Below, in pieces: positions 41,873 to 51,269 of a stretch of 64,000 nucleotides of DNA. The notes under the pieces are model-generated. The model did no database searches, was not told where the DNA came from, and saw only the letters and a list, made by a program, of their open reading frames with translations. Both the position numbers and the translations under genes were made by a program. The DNA comes from Candidatus Obscuribacterales bacterium (GTDB lineage Bacteria > Cyanobacteriota > Vampirovibrionia > Obscuribacterales > Obscuribacteraceae): NCBI GenBank assembly GCA_019745415.1, contig JAIETF010000057.1, forward strand, positions 23,596 through 87,595, in the 5' to 3' direction. Within the stretch, counting starts at the first letter, position 1. Every line of letters begins with the position of its first letter.

Positions 41873-44440
41873 TCAATTACTCTGCTCTGGGGGCGTTGCC
41901 TCGGTCTGTTTCTTAATTAGTCTTGCACCGTATCTGGTGTAGCAGTATGAGGCGATGAGCAGAGCTATACCAGCCAAGATAAATGAGATTATCCGTTCTT
42001 CTGTTTTGGCTGCGGCTAGGTCAATAAAGAGCAATTTGAAGATAAGATCGCCGAAAATGAGCAGTCCGCTCACGCGGAAGACTTTATCTGGAACCATGAA
42101 GCCGATAGCGCAGAGTAGTAGTGCGAAGACTCCCAGTTCGGCAGAGACTAAAGAAGTGGGGGCAAAAGCTGATATGGCGCCAAATATGATCATAATGGCG
42201 AACAATTGATAATAGATGCTTACTCTCACTTCATTGGCTAGGCAAAGCTCTGGATAGTTTGTTGCCACAAGGCGATAGAGGCAGGCAACAAGAGAAACCA
42301 CTGCCACTACAGAAAGCGCTTCCGCCAGGTCCCATCTTGGGTAGCTGAAGAGCAAGACCTGCATGACGCCTATGTACCATAAGCCGGCAACTATTCTTGT
42401 ATAGCGATCTTTGAACCAGAGTCCGAGGGAAACAAGCACCGCCGCTTCTCCTGCCCATCTGATCGCTAAGAAGTTTTCTGGAGCAACGAGCCAGGTTTGC
42501 ATGAAGGCGGCTGCGGCTCCCATGGTGACAAAGTAATAAAAGTAGAAGAAACTTTCGTTGCCGCTTATCTTGCCTGGCAGTTTGCGACTGAGTATGGCCC
42601 CGAAGAGATGGGTGAAAATTATCGATGCCACGGTGATCTCTGCGAAAGCCCCTTGAATAGCAGAAAAGATGCACAATGTGGTGGCTGTAAACAAGGGCAG
42701 CAAGCTCAGACATTTTATTGCTTTTTGTCTAAGCAGCGTACCCAGTGCAAAATAGAAAGCAGCTTGGACAGCCCATCCCAGCGTAATTAGATTGGTGGCT
42801 GTTTGTTTGTGTTCGATAAGTACGGGCAGTAAGAATGAGGCAGCTGCACACAAGCACCAGTAATACCAGATGCCGTGGCTGTCAAAGGCGGCTGGTCGAC
42901 TTTGATATTTATGATAGGCGCCGGCCGAAATAGCCATAGATAATACCGCCAACCAGAAGTATGAAACTGTTTCACTGATTGGAAAGCCAGGCAGAGATGC
43001 GAAAGTGCTCAGTGCCTTTTCTGAGAAGCATAATATCAATAATTTGGCTGCCGCCATTAAGCTCAAGCCGATGGCTAGAAAGCGAAGCGACTTGATTTCG
43101 TGCTTCAGACCAAGCCAAACCAGGGTGGGAATTTCGACAAGCCAGAGCAAGACAGTGAAATGTGCCGGGCTTAAGTGGGTGAGACCGATAGTGGTGTAAA
43201 GAGACCCAATAAAGACATTCATTGCTCCCACAGCATTCAGCCCGCGTTGTTTGGCAAATTTATAGCTGGCCAGATAAAGAAAGCCTGCTGCCAATAAAAG
43301 CAGATCTCGCCAGAGCGGATTGATTAATTCTAGGCGGTGGTCTGCGGCCAGACCAAAGCAAAGTCCGTTTAAGAGGGTGGTAACGGTAAGGCGATCTTTC
43401 TTGTTTTTGTCATCTTCGTTGAGGCAGAAGATAGAGATGTTTGTGCCTAGCCAGAATATGAAAAGATAGAGCAAGGTCTCAAAGTTGCCGGGAGGCGCGG
43501 TTGTGGCTGCCGGAGCGACACTTTCACTATAACCTGGGTTGAGTATGCCTAAATAAGTACAGTAAGCCATAAGGTTGGTCCAGAAGAGAAGCTTGTACCA
43601 GCCTTTTGAAATAATCAGGGCATAGGCTGCCAGGGCAATCAATAAGCAGCCGCCTAAAGTAGAGGTCGTGAGAGGCTGTATGCAGATTGTATAAAAGCTC
43701 AAGGCTACAGAGAGAATGGCTATCACCTGTGAATTTTTCTCACGGGCATGAAAGAAGGCGGCGCCGCATACAACCAAGAGCAGTAAAGCTGCAATGGCTG
43801 GACTTTGCACCACTTGCACTGATTGGATGTAATGACCGGCATAGGTGCTGAAGTAAGTAAGAGCCCAGCCTCCGCCGATAAGTCCTTCGCCATAGAGACG
43901 ATCAGCGGCTTTGAGTTTCTTAGCAAAGAATTCGCCACCGAAAGTTAGTGCTAGACCGGTGAGCAAACCGGCGAGAATTTTTGCTAGGGCCGGCCAGGAA
44001 GGAAAGGAGTAGAGGACAAAGAGCGCCACGCCTATGACAAGACTGCCTATACCCAGTCGGTTCAACCAGAGAGAACCTATTGTCGACTCAAGATTGGTTG
44101 CCTCTTTTGTTTCAGCAATATCTGATGTTTTTGTTCCTATTAGACCTGTTTCTGTAGCTTCAGATGCTTTGGATTCGGCAATTTCTGATATTTGTGTTTC
44201 TGCAATATTTTCTAAGTCTGAGCCTTCGTCAGCTCTAGCCAAGGGTGAAGCTAGAGAAAGAGGTTTGATCGACTCAGATATTTGTCGCTGCTCGACTTCT
44301 TGATGGATGTTGTGCTCTGGAGCCGGGCTCGGTTGGAGCTTCAAGACGGTCTCGATATTTGTGATTCGAGCCGTCAAATCGGAAAGCGTGTTTTTCACTT
44401 GGGCGAGTTGATTACTAAGATCATTGCTTGTGGAGTCCAT
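41873..44440 (-). CDS. DUF2339 multi-span membrane protein
   Basis: 855 residues. A short N-terminal coiled coil (QLAQVKNTLSDLTARITNIE) and a Ser/Thr/Glu linker that includes three AET-type repeats (EIAESKASEATETG) lead to more than twenty hydrophobic segments. SLWLNRLGIGSLVIGVALFVLYSF and YGEGLIGGGWALTYFSTYAGHY are typical of the DUF2339 family, whose function is not established. It ends in a polar tail (KKQTEATPPEQSN). Last gene of the long minus-strand pilus/kinase run, 92 bases after the second kinase gene. Confidence 0.85.
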   Translation of the reverse strand: MDSTSNDLSNQLAQVKNTLSDLTARITNIETVLKLQPSPAPEHNIHQEVEQRQISESIKPLSLASPLARADEGSDLENIAETQISEIAESKASEATETGLIGTKTSDIAETKEATNLESTIGSLWLNRLGIGSLVIGVALFVLYSFPSWPALAKILAGLLTGLALTFGGEFFAKKLKAADRLYGEGLIGGGWALTYFSTYAGHYIQSVQVVQSPAIAALLLLVVCGAAFFHAREKNSQVIAILSVALSFYTICIQPLTTSTLGGCLLIALAAYALIISKGWYKLLFWTNLMAYCTYLGILNPGYSESVAPAATTAPPGNFETLLYLFIFWLGTNISIFCLNEDDKNKKDRLTVTTLLNGLCFGLAADHRLELINPLWRDLLLLAAGFLYLASYKFAKQRGLNAVGAMNVFIGSLYTTIGLTHLSPAHFTVLLWLVEIPTLVWLGLKHEIKSLRFLAIGLSLMAAAKLLILCFSEKALSTFASLPGFPISETVSYFWLAVLSMAISAGAYHKYQSRPAAFDSHGIWYYWCLCAAASFLLPVLIEHKQTATNLITLGWAVQAAFYFALGTLLRQKAIKCLSLLPLFTATTLCIFSAIQGAFAEITVASIIFTHLFGAILSRKLPGKISGNESFFYFYYFVTMGAAAAFMQTWLVAPENFLAIRWAGEAAVLVSLGLWFKDRYTRIVAGLWYIGVMQVLLFSYPRWDLAEALSVVAVVSLVACLYRLVATNYPELCLANEVRVSIYYQLFAIMIIFGAISAFAPTSLVSAELGVFALLLCAIGFMVPDKVFRVSGLLIFGDLIFKLLFIDLAAAKTEERIISFILAGIALLIASYCYTRYGARLIKKQTEATPPEQSN

Positions 44441-44532
44441 AGACAGCTCCTTGCTGGCAGTTTGTCCTATTATAGACCCGACCTGCCCTTGCTAATGGCT
44501 CAACCAATCAGTTTAGCCACTGTCGCTATTGA

Positions 44533-46002
44533 CTATGGCTCTCGGCTGGCTTCACTTCTTAGATTGAGACGCAGGTGTCTCAGTGTTTGTAAGGCGTCTT
44601 TTGCCGATTGGTATCTATCTTCTAGATTCAAGGCCGTGCACCGGGCTAGAAATGGATTCAAAATTGCAGCAAGTTCATTTTGTTCCGGCACTTCTGCTGT
44701 TTCAAGCGGTGTAGGGTCATTACCGGTGAGTAGAAAGTAGCAGGTGCCGCCCAGGGCGTAGATATCGCTCTGGGGAACGGCTTTGCCTCTGATTTGTTCA
44801 GGAGGCATGTAGGACTGCTTGCCGACCATGGTGCCGGTGGCGGTGCCTACAAATGCGTTGGCTGCGCCAAAGTCAATTAAGACTAATCTGCCGTCTACTT
44901 TCAAGACCAGGTTGTCTGGAGTGAGGTCTCTATGTATGATTGGCGGTTCTTGTGTGTGCAGATAGTCCAATATCTCGGCTATCTGTTCTGCCCAGTTTAA
45001 GACAAATTCCGCTCTTTGTGGACCTCTTTCTTTGACGAAACGTCGCAGATCAAGCCCGTCGATATATTCGATAACCTCAAAGTGATGGTCGTTTTCAACA
45101 AAGTGATCCAGCACTTTAGCAATCTTGGGATGGTCTAGCTTGCTTAAAAGTAAGGCTTCACGATTGAACAGTTCGAGTGCTTTTTCTCTTAATTCCGTTG
45201 GGGAGTTGATTGGAATAACCGCTTCTTTGACTATTATTTGTTCACCTAAAAGATCAGTCGCGGCATAGATAGCCGCCGAACCACCGCAAGCCAGAAGTTC
45301 AACAATAGTTATCGAGTCATTTCTCAACTTGCTTCCAGCTGCCAGCGGCACATAGAGGGTCGGAGAAAAGCGCGCTGAAAATTCTTGGTCCCAGAGACTG
45401 GTAAAGTCGTTAAAGTTTATCTGCTTCAATCCGCTTGCGGTTGGATACTTTATAGCCACCTGGTCGATTGGCGGGCTGAATTCGGCTTTAGGGGCGCTAT
45501 TGGTAATGGAGTAGATCAGTTTTTTTAGGTCGTTATGGTCTAAATCTCTCAAGTCAATATAAATGTTCTTTTCCTTTTCATCACTAGGCTCTTTGAAAAC
45601 AAGCACTAACTGGTCTGGAATCTCAATCAGCTCCTGGCTTGCCGAAAAGACTACTCGCTTTAGATCTTTCCAATGCCAAGTTAGTCTGCCGCCGCTAGCT
45701 AAGCAGTAGACAGCCGGCAGAGACAGCTTATCTTGGCTCAAGACAAATTGACGCTTTAGCTGCAAATAAAAAACGGCAAAGTACGATAGCAAGAGGACGA
45801 AGCTGAACCACGCGGTTTTGACCATGAAGAAGCTGGAGTGTCCAGATGGTAATACATTTACAAGATAGTAAATGAGATAGGCCGAGGCTGGGAGATTGAG
45901 CGGCAGAAGAATCTTCAATATCGCGTCGTACTGTCTTGCGAAAGGATTTTTCAGTACTATATTGAAGACCTTTTCGTCGTTATCAAAGTTGCTCAAGATC
46001 AA
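44533..46002 (-). CDS. Membrane Ser/Thr protein kinase B
   Basis: 489 residues. Two N-terminal membrane helices (about residues 32-52 and 60-82) precede a PH-like or linker region of about 120 residues, and a Hanks-type kinase domain at the C-terminus. The glycine loop reads LACGGSAAIYAA, the ATP lysine is in IIVKEA, the catalytic loop is HRDLTPDN (His357), and the metal loop is IDFGAAN; MPPEQIRGK matches the APE region. All catalytic residues are kept. The start overlaps the first kinase's stop by 20 bases, so they are translated together. Probable target: pilus proteins, by position only. Confidence 0.92.
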   Translation of the reverse strand: MILSNFDNDEKVFNIVLKNPFARQYDAILKILLPLNLPASAYLIYYLVNVLPSGHSSFFMVKTAWFSFVLLLSYFAVFYLQLKRQFVLSQDKLSLPAVYCLASGGRLTWHWKDLKRVVFSASQELIEIPDQLVLVFKEPSDEKEKNIYIDLRDLDHNDLKKLIYSITNSAPKAEFSPPIDQVAIKYPTASGLKQINFNDFTSLWDQEFSARFSPTLYVPLAAGSKLRNDSITIVELLACGGSAAIYAATDLLGEQIIVKEAVIPINSPTELREKALELFNREALLLSKLDHPKIAKVLDHFVENDHHFEVIEYIDGLDLRRFVKERGPQRAEFVLNWAEQIAEILDYLHTQEPPIIHRDLTPDNLVLKVDGRLVLIDFGAANAFVGTATGTMVGKQSYMPPEQIRGKAVPQSDIYALGGTCYFLLTGNDPTPLETAEVPEQNELAAILNPFLARCTALNLEDRYQSAKDALQTLRHLRLNLRSEASREP

Positions 46003-47332
46003 GCCTCAGCTCTTGCAAATTTTGGTAGCGCTCTGCTTTACTCAGTTTGGTTGCTTTCGATACTATTCTATGTGAATTTGATTCGGTAATTGGCTCGGGA
46101 TCTCGACCGGTGATAAGAAAATGGAGCGTGCAGCCTACTGCATAAATATCGCTGGACTGGCTGAGTAGACCTTTGAACTGTTCTGGCGCCATGTAGGAAT
46201 GTTTGCCGACAACTGTATTTGTCTTATTGCGGGTAAGCTCTTGCGATGCGTCAAAATCCATTAGTTTGATGTTGCCATTTTTGTCCATCATAATGTTGTC
46301 TGGGGTAACATCGCCGTGCACGATTGGCGGACTTAGTTCATGCAGATAGAGAAGTGCTTGGCAGAGTAAAGCGCCTATGCGCGCTATTTCTCTGTTATCT
46401 AGTTTGCCGCTCTGCCTGACCAGTTGTCTTAGCGTGCATCCCTCTATATATTCGACTACTAAGTAAGCCCGCAGGTCTTCCAAGAAGAAGTCGTATAGAT
46501 GGACTATAAGAGGGCTATTGATCCTCCTCAAGATCGCTACTTCTTTGAGCAGGTCGTCGGTGGCTTTCTTGCGCCCCCTTTCGTTATCCGGCAGTATGAA
46601 TTCTTTTACTACCACTAGTGGTGGCAATCCAGGTAAATGAGGTGAAGCTGCCGTTTCGGCTAAATAGGCTGTTCCCTGTCCTCCGCCGCTCAAGATCTCC
46701 TTTACTTTATAGATATCATTCAAGATGGTTCCACTTGTGAGTAATTGATCTTGTCTGCGACGTTTCTCTATCGACGTTGTGCTTAGCTCTCTTAGCCAGA
46801 GCTCTGTATAACTTGCTATTGACTCCGCTTTGGTCAATTGAGCGTCCCCGATGATCTCGGCATGCGGTGCCCAAGTGCGAACGCACGAGACCAAATGAGT
46901 CGAATCAATTGTCTCCTTTATGTCGTTCCACAGAATGAGAATATCGGTGCCGTCTTTGAAAGTGAAGTTAACGTAGTTGGGGAAGAGGCTAAATCGACGA
47001 TGACGAATCTCTACCTTGGTCAGCCATTCCCAGGGCATAATCGCATCTAGCCTGCTGTCACTTATATCTAGACCTTTAGCTTTCAGTTCTAACTGAGAGC
47101 GAATGCCGCTTGTCAAGAAACTTTGGGATGTAAAATAGTAGAAGAGAAAGCCGATGAAGAGGCAGGCTATGCAAATTGCTAAAGGAAGGGTAAGTTCGCT
47201 TGCTACTCCAACGAGAATGGTAGCCAGAATCGGTGGAATTACTGAAAAAATTTGCCAGTGTTGGTGAGCATCTTCTGTTAGTAGAGGCTTTAGAACTAGG
47301 TAATCTGGAGCTTTGGCTAGATCATGCTTCAT
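45983..47332 (-). CDS. Membrane Ser/Thr protein kinase A, variant catalytic loops
   Basis: 449 residues with the same layout as its neighbour: two membrane helices (about 26-68), a linker domain, and a C-terminal Hanks-type kinase domain. ATP-loop LSGGGQGTAYLA and Lys in VVVKEF are normal. The catalytic loop reads HGDVTPDN (Gly340 where Arg is usual) and the metal loop reads DFD (359-361) where DFG is usual. The catalytic Asp341 and metal Asp359 remain, so activity is possible but regulation likely differs (non-RD kinase). The start overlaps the 184-residue gene by 11 bases. Confidence 0.92.
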   Translation of the reverse strand: MKHDLAKAPDYLVLKPLLTEDAHQHWQIFSVIPPILATILVGVASELTLPLAICIACLFIGFLFYYFTSQSFLTSGIRSQLELKAKGLDISDSRLDAIMPWEWLTKVEIRHRRFSLFPNYVNFTFKDGTDILILWNDIKETIDSTHLVSCVRTWAPHAEIIGDAQLTKAESIASYTELWLRELSTTSIEKRRRQDQLLTSGTILNDIYKVKEILSGGGQGTAYLAETAASPHLPGLPPLVVVKEFILPDNERGRKKATDDLLKEVAILRRINSPLIVHLYDFFLEDLRAYLVVEYIEGCTLRQLVRQSGKLDNREIARIGALLCQALLYLHELSPPIVHGDVTPDNIMMDKNGNIKLMDFDASQELTRNKTNTVVGKHSYMAPEQFKGLLSQSSDIYAVGCTLHFLITGRDPEPITESNSHRIVSKATKLSKAERYQNLQELRLDLEQL

Positions 47333-47876
47333 TCAACAAATCCGGCATTCTTTCAAGATTCTCTCTCTTGTAGTTCCAGCGCTTAAAAAACTGGTGCCAT
47401 TTAGCTTCTGGGTTTTCATTTTCTTCTTGATAAGAATCAATAGCAAGCAAGGCATCTTCTAATTTGTTCTTGATTTCATCAAGTCCCAGCCCTTGCACCA
47501 AGTCTAGGCTCTTGATCATGGTTTGTCTTGATGCCTCGGCTTTTCTTTTGTCTTCTATGTTGCCTTGGGCATGGCGTTGCATGAGTAAAAATGACTGACC
47601 AGACATAAAGATATTTTTTACCATGATATCGCCGACGGCATCAATGTTGTCAATCACTGCCGCTTTCAATGACTCTTTCATAGTCTGAGTCAACTGCAAA
47701 TCTGAAGTGGAATATGCGGCAAAGAAACCACGTCTTCCCAGCTCTTCGCTAAAAAGAGTCTTGAGCTGCGTCACGAGAGCTTTTCTTTCATTCTCGTCTA
47801 GTCTGTCTGCTTTTTCTTGCCAAGCCGAAAGCAGTCTAGTACTTTCAGAAACGGCTTGCTGTATAGTCGACATCAT
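47322..47876 (-). CDS. Small helical protein of unknown function
   Basis: 184 residues, not recognised. All-helical, charged, no signal peptide or membrane segment. Helices such as DRLDENERKALVTQLKTLFSEELGRRGFF and MIKSLDLVQGLGLDEIKNKLEDALLAIDSY suggest a bundle. It overlaps kinase A by 11 bases and lies 18 bases after the PilP-like gene, so it sits exactly between the pilus and kinase genes and could be an adaptor or substrate (inference). ATG start, with a second ATG directly after it; GGGAG stands about 9 bases upstream. Confidence 0.6.
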   Translation of the reverse strand: MMSTIQQAVSESTRLLSAWQEKADRLDENERKALVTQLKTLFSEELGRRGFFAAYSTSDLQLTQTMKESLKAAVIDNIDAVGDIMVKNIFMSGQSFLLMQRHAQGNIEDKRKAEASRQTMIKSLDLVQGLGLDEIKNKLEDALLAIDSYQEENENPEAKWHQFFKRWNYKRENLERMPDLLNEA

Positions 47877-47894
47877 CTAGCTTCTCTCCCTTGT

Positions 47895-48749
47895 TTAGCG
47901 CAAGCCGGGCAGATACATATCGCTCATTTCACCGTGTTCTTCTAAAGTGACTTTCTCGTCTTTGGCAGAAACCGAGACCAATTTGACGCCTGAAAAGGAC
48001 TGACCGGTAGCCAGAGTCAAGTCAGACGTCCAGTGATTGGCGCGGCGAGTTAATTGGTCTTTGATATGGAAGACTGCTTTGTCGCCGATGATACCGGTTA
48101 GCTTTAGATATCTAATGGTGGATGGCTTTTCAGGCGGATAGGGCAGGTCTGAAATTGCTAAGCCGCTTGCTAGTCCACCACCCATTGCCGGCGGCATAAA
48201 CCCGTTATGGGGACCAGGCATGTCTCCGAAGTTTCCTAGCCCCGCCCCCGTCGGTGGTGGCGGCACCAATTCCAGTTGCTTAACCTTCGTCTTTTTGTTT
48301 TGGTTAGTGTCTTCGGCAAGTTTTTGGGAGCGCGGAAAAGGTTTGGCTTCCAAGCTCACTTCAAATGGATCTTTCTTGTCTAAGGCTTCTTTGGCTGTGC
48401 GACGAGCTTGATCAAGAGGGGTGATGGGCTCGCGAAAGTTATCTGTTTTCTCTGCGACAATTGGCTTGGTAGACTGACTGGCAGGTATTTCACAAATTAG
48501 AGTTTGTTTGGCTTTGCTCTGGGCTTCCTGGCTTGCGGCTAACTCTAGTTTGGCGGCACTATTGGGCACTGTATTTGGTATTGATTTTGGCTTTGAATTT
48601 GCCTCTGAGCTTTTGGCTAGGGGTGCCAAGGGCTGAGATAACTCAGCCATGTCATTACTAGTACTTTTACTATTATCGACATTACTGCTCCAAGCATAGG
48701 TGGCGCCTATGAGAATGCATCCAGTCACTAGTATGATAATTAGTCTCAT
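47895..48749 (-). CDS. PilP/GspC-like pilus assembly protein (tentative)
   Basis: 284 residues. One N-terminal membrane helix or signal (LIIILVTGCILIGATYAW), about 150 residues of Ser/Lys/Pro-rich linker, a Gly/Pro-rich stretch, then a small C-terminal beta domain (TIRYLKLTGIIGDKAVFHIKD ... LATGQSFSGVKLVSVSAKDEKVTLEE). This matches the layout of PilP and GspC 'homology region' domains, which connect the inner-membrane PilNO complex to the secretin. It follows pilO by one base, the place where pilP is normally found. The secretin gene pilQ is not in the window. Confidence 0.65.
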   Translation of the reverse strand: MRLIIILVTGCILIGATYAWSSNVDNSKSTSNDMAELSQPLAPLAKSSEANSKPKSIPNTVPNSAAKLELAASQEAQSKAKQTLICEIPASQSTKPIVAEKTDNFREPITPLDQARRTAKEALDKKDPFEVSLEAKPFPRSQKLAEDTNQNKKTKVKQLELVPPPPTGAGLGNFGDMPGPHNGFMPPAMGGGLASGLAISDLPYPPEKPSTIRYLKLTGIIGDKAVFHIKDQLTRRANHWTSDLTLATGQSFSGVKLVSVSAKDEKVTLEEHGEMSDMYLPGLR

Positions 48750-48750
48750 T

Positions 48751-49473
48751 TCAAGGCAGATAATAGATATTGAGAAGGAAGGACATGACCGGCTGTTTCA
48801 GCTTCAGTTTCTGGGCTCTTTCGCCGGCCGGGCTTTTGTTTTGCAGACCAGGGCCGCCAGCCATCGCCACCGATAACTGATTGACTGAAAGTACTCTTTG
48901 ATAAGACTCCAGTCTTTTCATAAATTGAATTAGTTTGCCATAGTCGCCGGTTAGATAAAGCCTTCTGGTCATTTGCTTGACGCCCATCGCATTGCGTTCT
49001 TCAGTCTTTGGCTCCCCTGGCTTGTTTTGACTGTTCTGATTAGAGCTTTGATTGAGAATTTTATTCTGCTGATTTTTACCCCTGCCGGCTTCCAGCACTT
49101 CCAAGTCGGCAGCATCAACGCTAGTTTCCACTCCGCCGCTATTTCTTTCGTCGGGTTTTTCTACAGCGATAATATCTATTTCGGCCGCATCAGCCATACG
49201 TTGCACGTCGAGCATGAGTAAATCTAGATAGGGGGCTTGCGGAATCTCATTTCGCAAGCTCTGAATTTCAGATTCCAGGGTTTTATGATTTTGGTCAACG
49301 CTGGCTCTCTCAGTCAGTTTATCCTGAAGACTCTTTAGTTCATCTTCTTTTTGCTTGAGTTCTTCGTGCAAGCGTTGGCTGTCTAGATAAGCCGGATAGT
49401 TCATAGAAAAGGCGGCTGTACCTGATATCAATATTGGTGCTAAAACTAATAAGAGGCGTGTGCGTTCATTCAT
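48751..49473 (-). CDS. pilO: PilO-like type IV pilus alignment protein
   Basis: 240 residues. One N-terminal membrane helix (LLLVLAPILISGTAAFSM), a coiled coil (LHEELKQKEDELKSLQDKL), and a C-terminal ferredoxin-like domain (KQMTRRLYLTGDYGKLIQFMKRLESYQRVLSVNQLSV), the standard PilO plan. PilO pairs with PilN on the outer side of the inner membrane. A polar Asn/Gln-rich insert (about 140-160) is unusual. Its start overlaps the end of the PilM-PilN gene by 8 bases. Confidence 0.88.
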   Translation of the reverse strand: MNERTRLLLVLAPILISGTAAFSMNYPAYLDSQRLHEELKQKEDELKSLQDKLTERASVDQNHKTLESEIQSLRNEIPQAPYLDLLMLDVQRMADAAEIDIIAVEKPDERNSGGVETSVDAADLEVLEAGRGKNQQNKILNQSSNQNSQNKPGEPKTEERNAMGVKQMTRRLYLTGDYGKLIQFMKRLESYQRVLSVNQLSVAMAGGPGLQNKSPAGERAQKLKLKQPVMSFLLNIYYLP

Positions 49474-51235
49474 TGCGCGTCACCTCAGAGTCAATTAATG
49501 CCGTATTGATTGGCGCTGCCGGCGGCTTGCTCTGTTCGCTTGCCGGCTTGGATTTATTCAGCTTGGCTTTCAATGAAAAGGCAACTATACCCGGTTGTTT
49601 TTCAGGTCTTGATGCGTATTCAATATTTGATTCTGAGATTGCCGGGCTTGTGCCCAAGCTGACTGAAAGATTGCCGACAGCTGAAAAGTCTACGGCGGCA
49701 CCGTCCACTTTTAGTTCTTCGTCGCCGATGTTCAGCTCAGTCAGTTGAATGCCGCGGGGAGTGTTTTCGCGCACTACATCCATGTAATTTGAATAATGCT
49801 TGATACCGCCCACAAGTCGGTCGAGCAGAGCTTTTCGCTTAAGCAAGACGGCGTTCTCTTCCTTTTCTTTTTTCAGCCTAGTCAAATCAGTCCTGCTTGC
49901 GGCGATGGAGGTTGTTGATTTTTCTATGGCGCTTTGCGTGAGGGGCAGGTCGAGCAAGGTCAGGTAAAGGTAAGAGCCGAAAACCACAACCGTACTACCA
50001 ATGGAGGCAGCCAGTCCCGGTTTGAACCAGCGCGGTGCCTTTACTGTTTCTACCTCTTCAAAGATATTCTGGGTGCGATTTTGATCTAGTCCGAGGGGAA
50101 TTCTTCCTTCTTTATTAAGGTCCATATCGACGGTAATGGAAGGGTTCCAGGTCGATTCTATGGAAGAACCTATGAGGGCTGCCAGAATTGGTCGCATGCG
50201 CTCGGTTATCTGCCTCTCGTCGACAATCATGTCTCTCAGAGGGTCTGCCAGCACGGTTTTCGACCTTAACTTGCTGGCAAAAAACTCATGCATGTTGGGC
50301 AGCATACAGCCTGGTCCCGACAAAAGTATGTGGTCAATTTTGACGTCACCAACCTGCGACCGGTAAAAGTCTAGTGAGCGCAGCACTTCGTCGCCGATGT
50401 CGCTAAAGACGGCACGGGCCACTTGTCCGGCTTGACCCATTCTTGTATCGGTGGGGGTGATGTTGAAGACTGGAATCTCAGGTAGTAATTCCATAGCTTG
50501 ATCGAAAGAGATGTCGAGGCTGCGTGCCACTGCTTCAGTCAAGGCTTCTACGCCCAAAATAATCGAGCGACCGAAAAGGGGCATGGCGCTTCTTACTATA
50601 TTGATGTCGGTGGCATCTTGTCTGATATTGACCACCATCGAGATATGTCCGCTCGAACCAAGATAACCAGCCAGAGCTAAGCCTCTTATCACCGAAAGGG
50701 AGGAAACCTCGACTTTGCCTAGTTTGACCCCGGCAGCATCAGCCATGCGCCAATAAGATTCCACTATAGAGTGCTGAATAGCCGCCAAGATAACGTCGAC
50801 CCGGCGCACCCCGTCTGGATCGGTACGTTCGGTGGCATTCATCTGAAACCAGTCCAAATTGGCTTCGGCTATAGGAAAAGGCACATGGTTGGTGGCTTCT
50901 TGCGTGACCACATCAGCCAGTTCTTCGGCCGGCATACCCACAGGCACCGGCATCAGCCTAATCACAACCGCCTGGGCTGGAACGCAGACATTTAGAATAG
51001 GCGACTGTCCGCCGGTCGGCACACCCGATTCTTTTATCAAGTCTGCCACTAGGGCTCCCATTGTGAAAGGGTCTGTGACCAAACCGTCTCTCACGCAGTT
51101 AGGTGGGGTGGGCTGGCAAGCGAAATGCGCCACTTCAATTCCCGCCTTGGTTTTTTCAAGGTGAATTAAGGTGGTGCTATCGCTATTTATATCGAGACCT
51201 AGAACAGTCCCTTTTCTCTTGCCGAAGCTAAACAC
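49466..51235 (-). CDS. PilM-PilN fusion protein of the type IV pilus
   Basis: 589 residues. Residues 1-350 are PilM, an actin-like cytoplasmic protein (VLGLDINSDSTTLIHLEK, NHVPFPIAEANLDW, HILLSGPGCMLPNMHEFF). In PilM-PilN systems a short N-terminal PilN tail binds PilM; here the two are one chain. A membrane helix at about 405-427 (LAASIGSTVVVFGSYLYLTLL), a coiled coil (SRTDLTRLKKEKEENAVL) and a PilN-type outer domain (RGIQLTELNIGDEELKVDG) follow. GTG start at 51235. It overlaps pilO by 8 bases and follows pilD by 34. Confidence 0.92.
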   Translation of the reverse strand: MFSFGKRKGTVLGLDINSDSTTLIHLEKTKAGIEVAHFACQPTPPNCVRDGLVTDPFTMGALVADLIKESGVPTGGQSPILNVCVPAQAVVIRLMPVPVGMPAEELADVVTQEATNHVPFPIAEANLDWFQMNATERTDPDGVRRVDVILAAIQHSIVESYWRMADAAGVKLGKVEVSSLSVIRGLALAGYLGSSGHISMVVNIRQDATDINIVRSAMPLFGRSIILGVEALTEAVARSLDISFDQAMELLPEIPVFNITPTDTRMGQAGQVARAVFSDIGDEVLRSLDFYRSQVGDVKIDHILLSGPGCMLPNMHEFFASKLRSKTVLADPLRDMIVDERQITERMRPILAALIGSSIESTWNPSITVDMDLNKEGRIPLGLDQNRTQNIFEEVETVKAPRWFKPGLAASIGSTVVVFGSYLYLTLLDLPLTQSAIEKSTTSIAASRTDLTRLKKEKEENAVLLKRKALLDRLVGGIKHYSNYMDVVRENTPRGIQLTELNIGDEELKVDGAAVDFSAVGNLSVSLGTSPAISESNIEYASRPEKQPGIVAFSLKAKLNKSKPASEQSKPPAAPINTALIDSEVTRNE

Positions 51236-51269
51236 GTCGACCCCCCTGATTATCTTTATTATGCCCTCT

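Noticed and set aside
44441..44532. Small gene between kinase B and the DUF2339 gene
   Set aside because: The 92-base gap has only a shadow frame of its neighbours.
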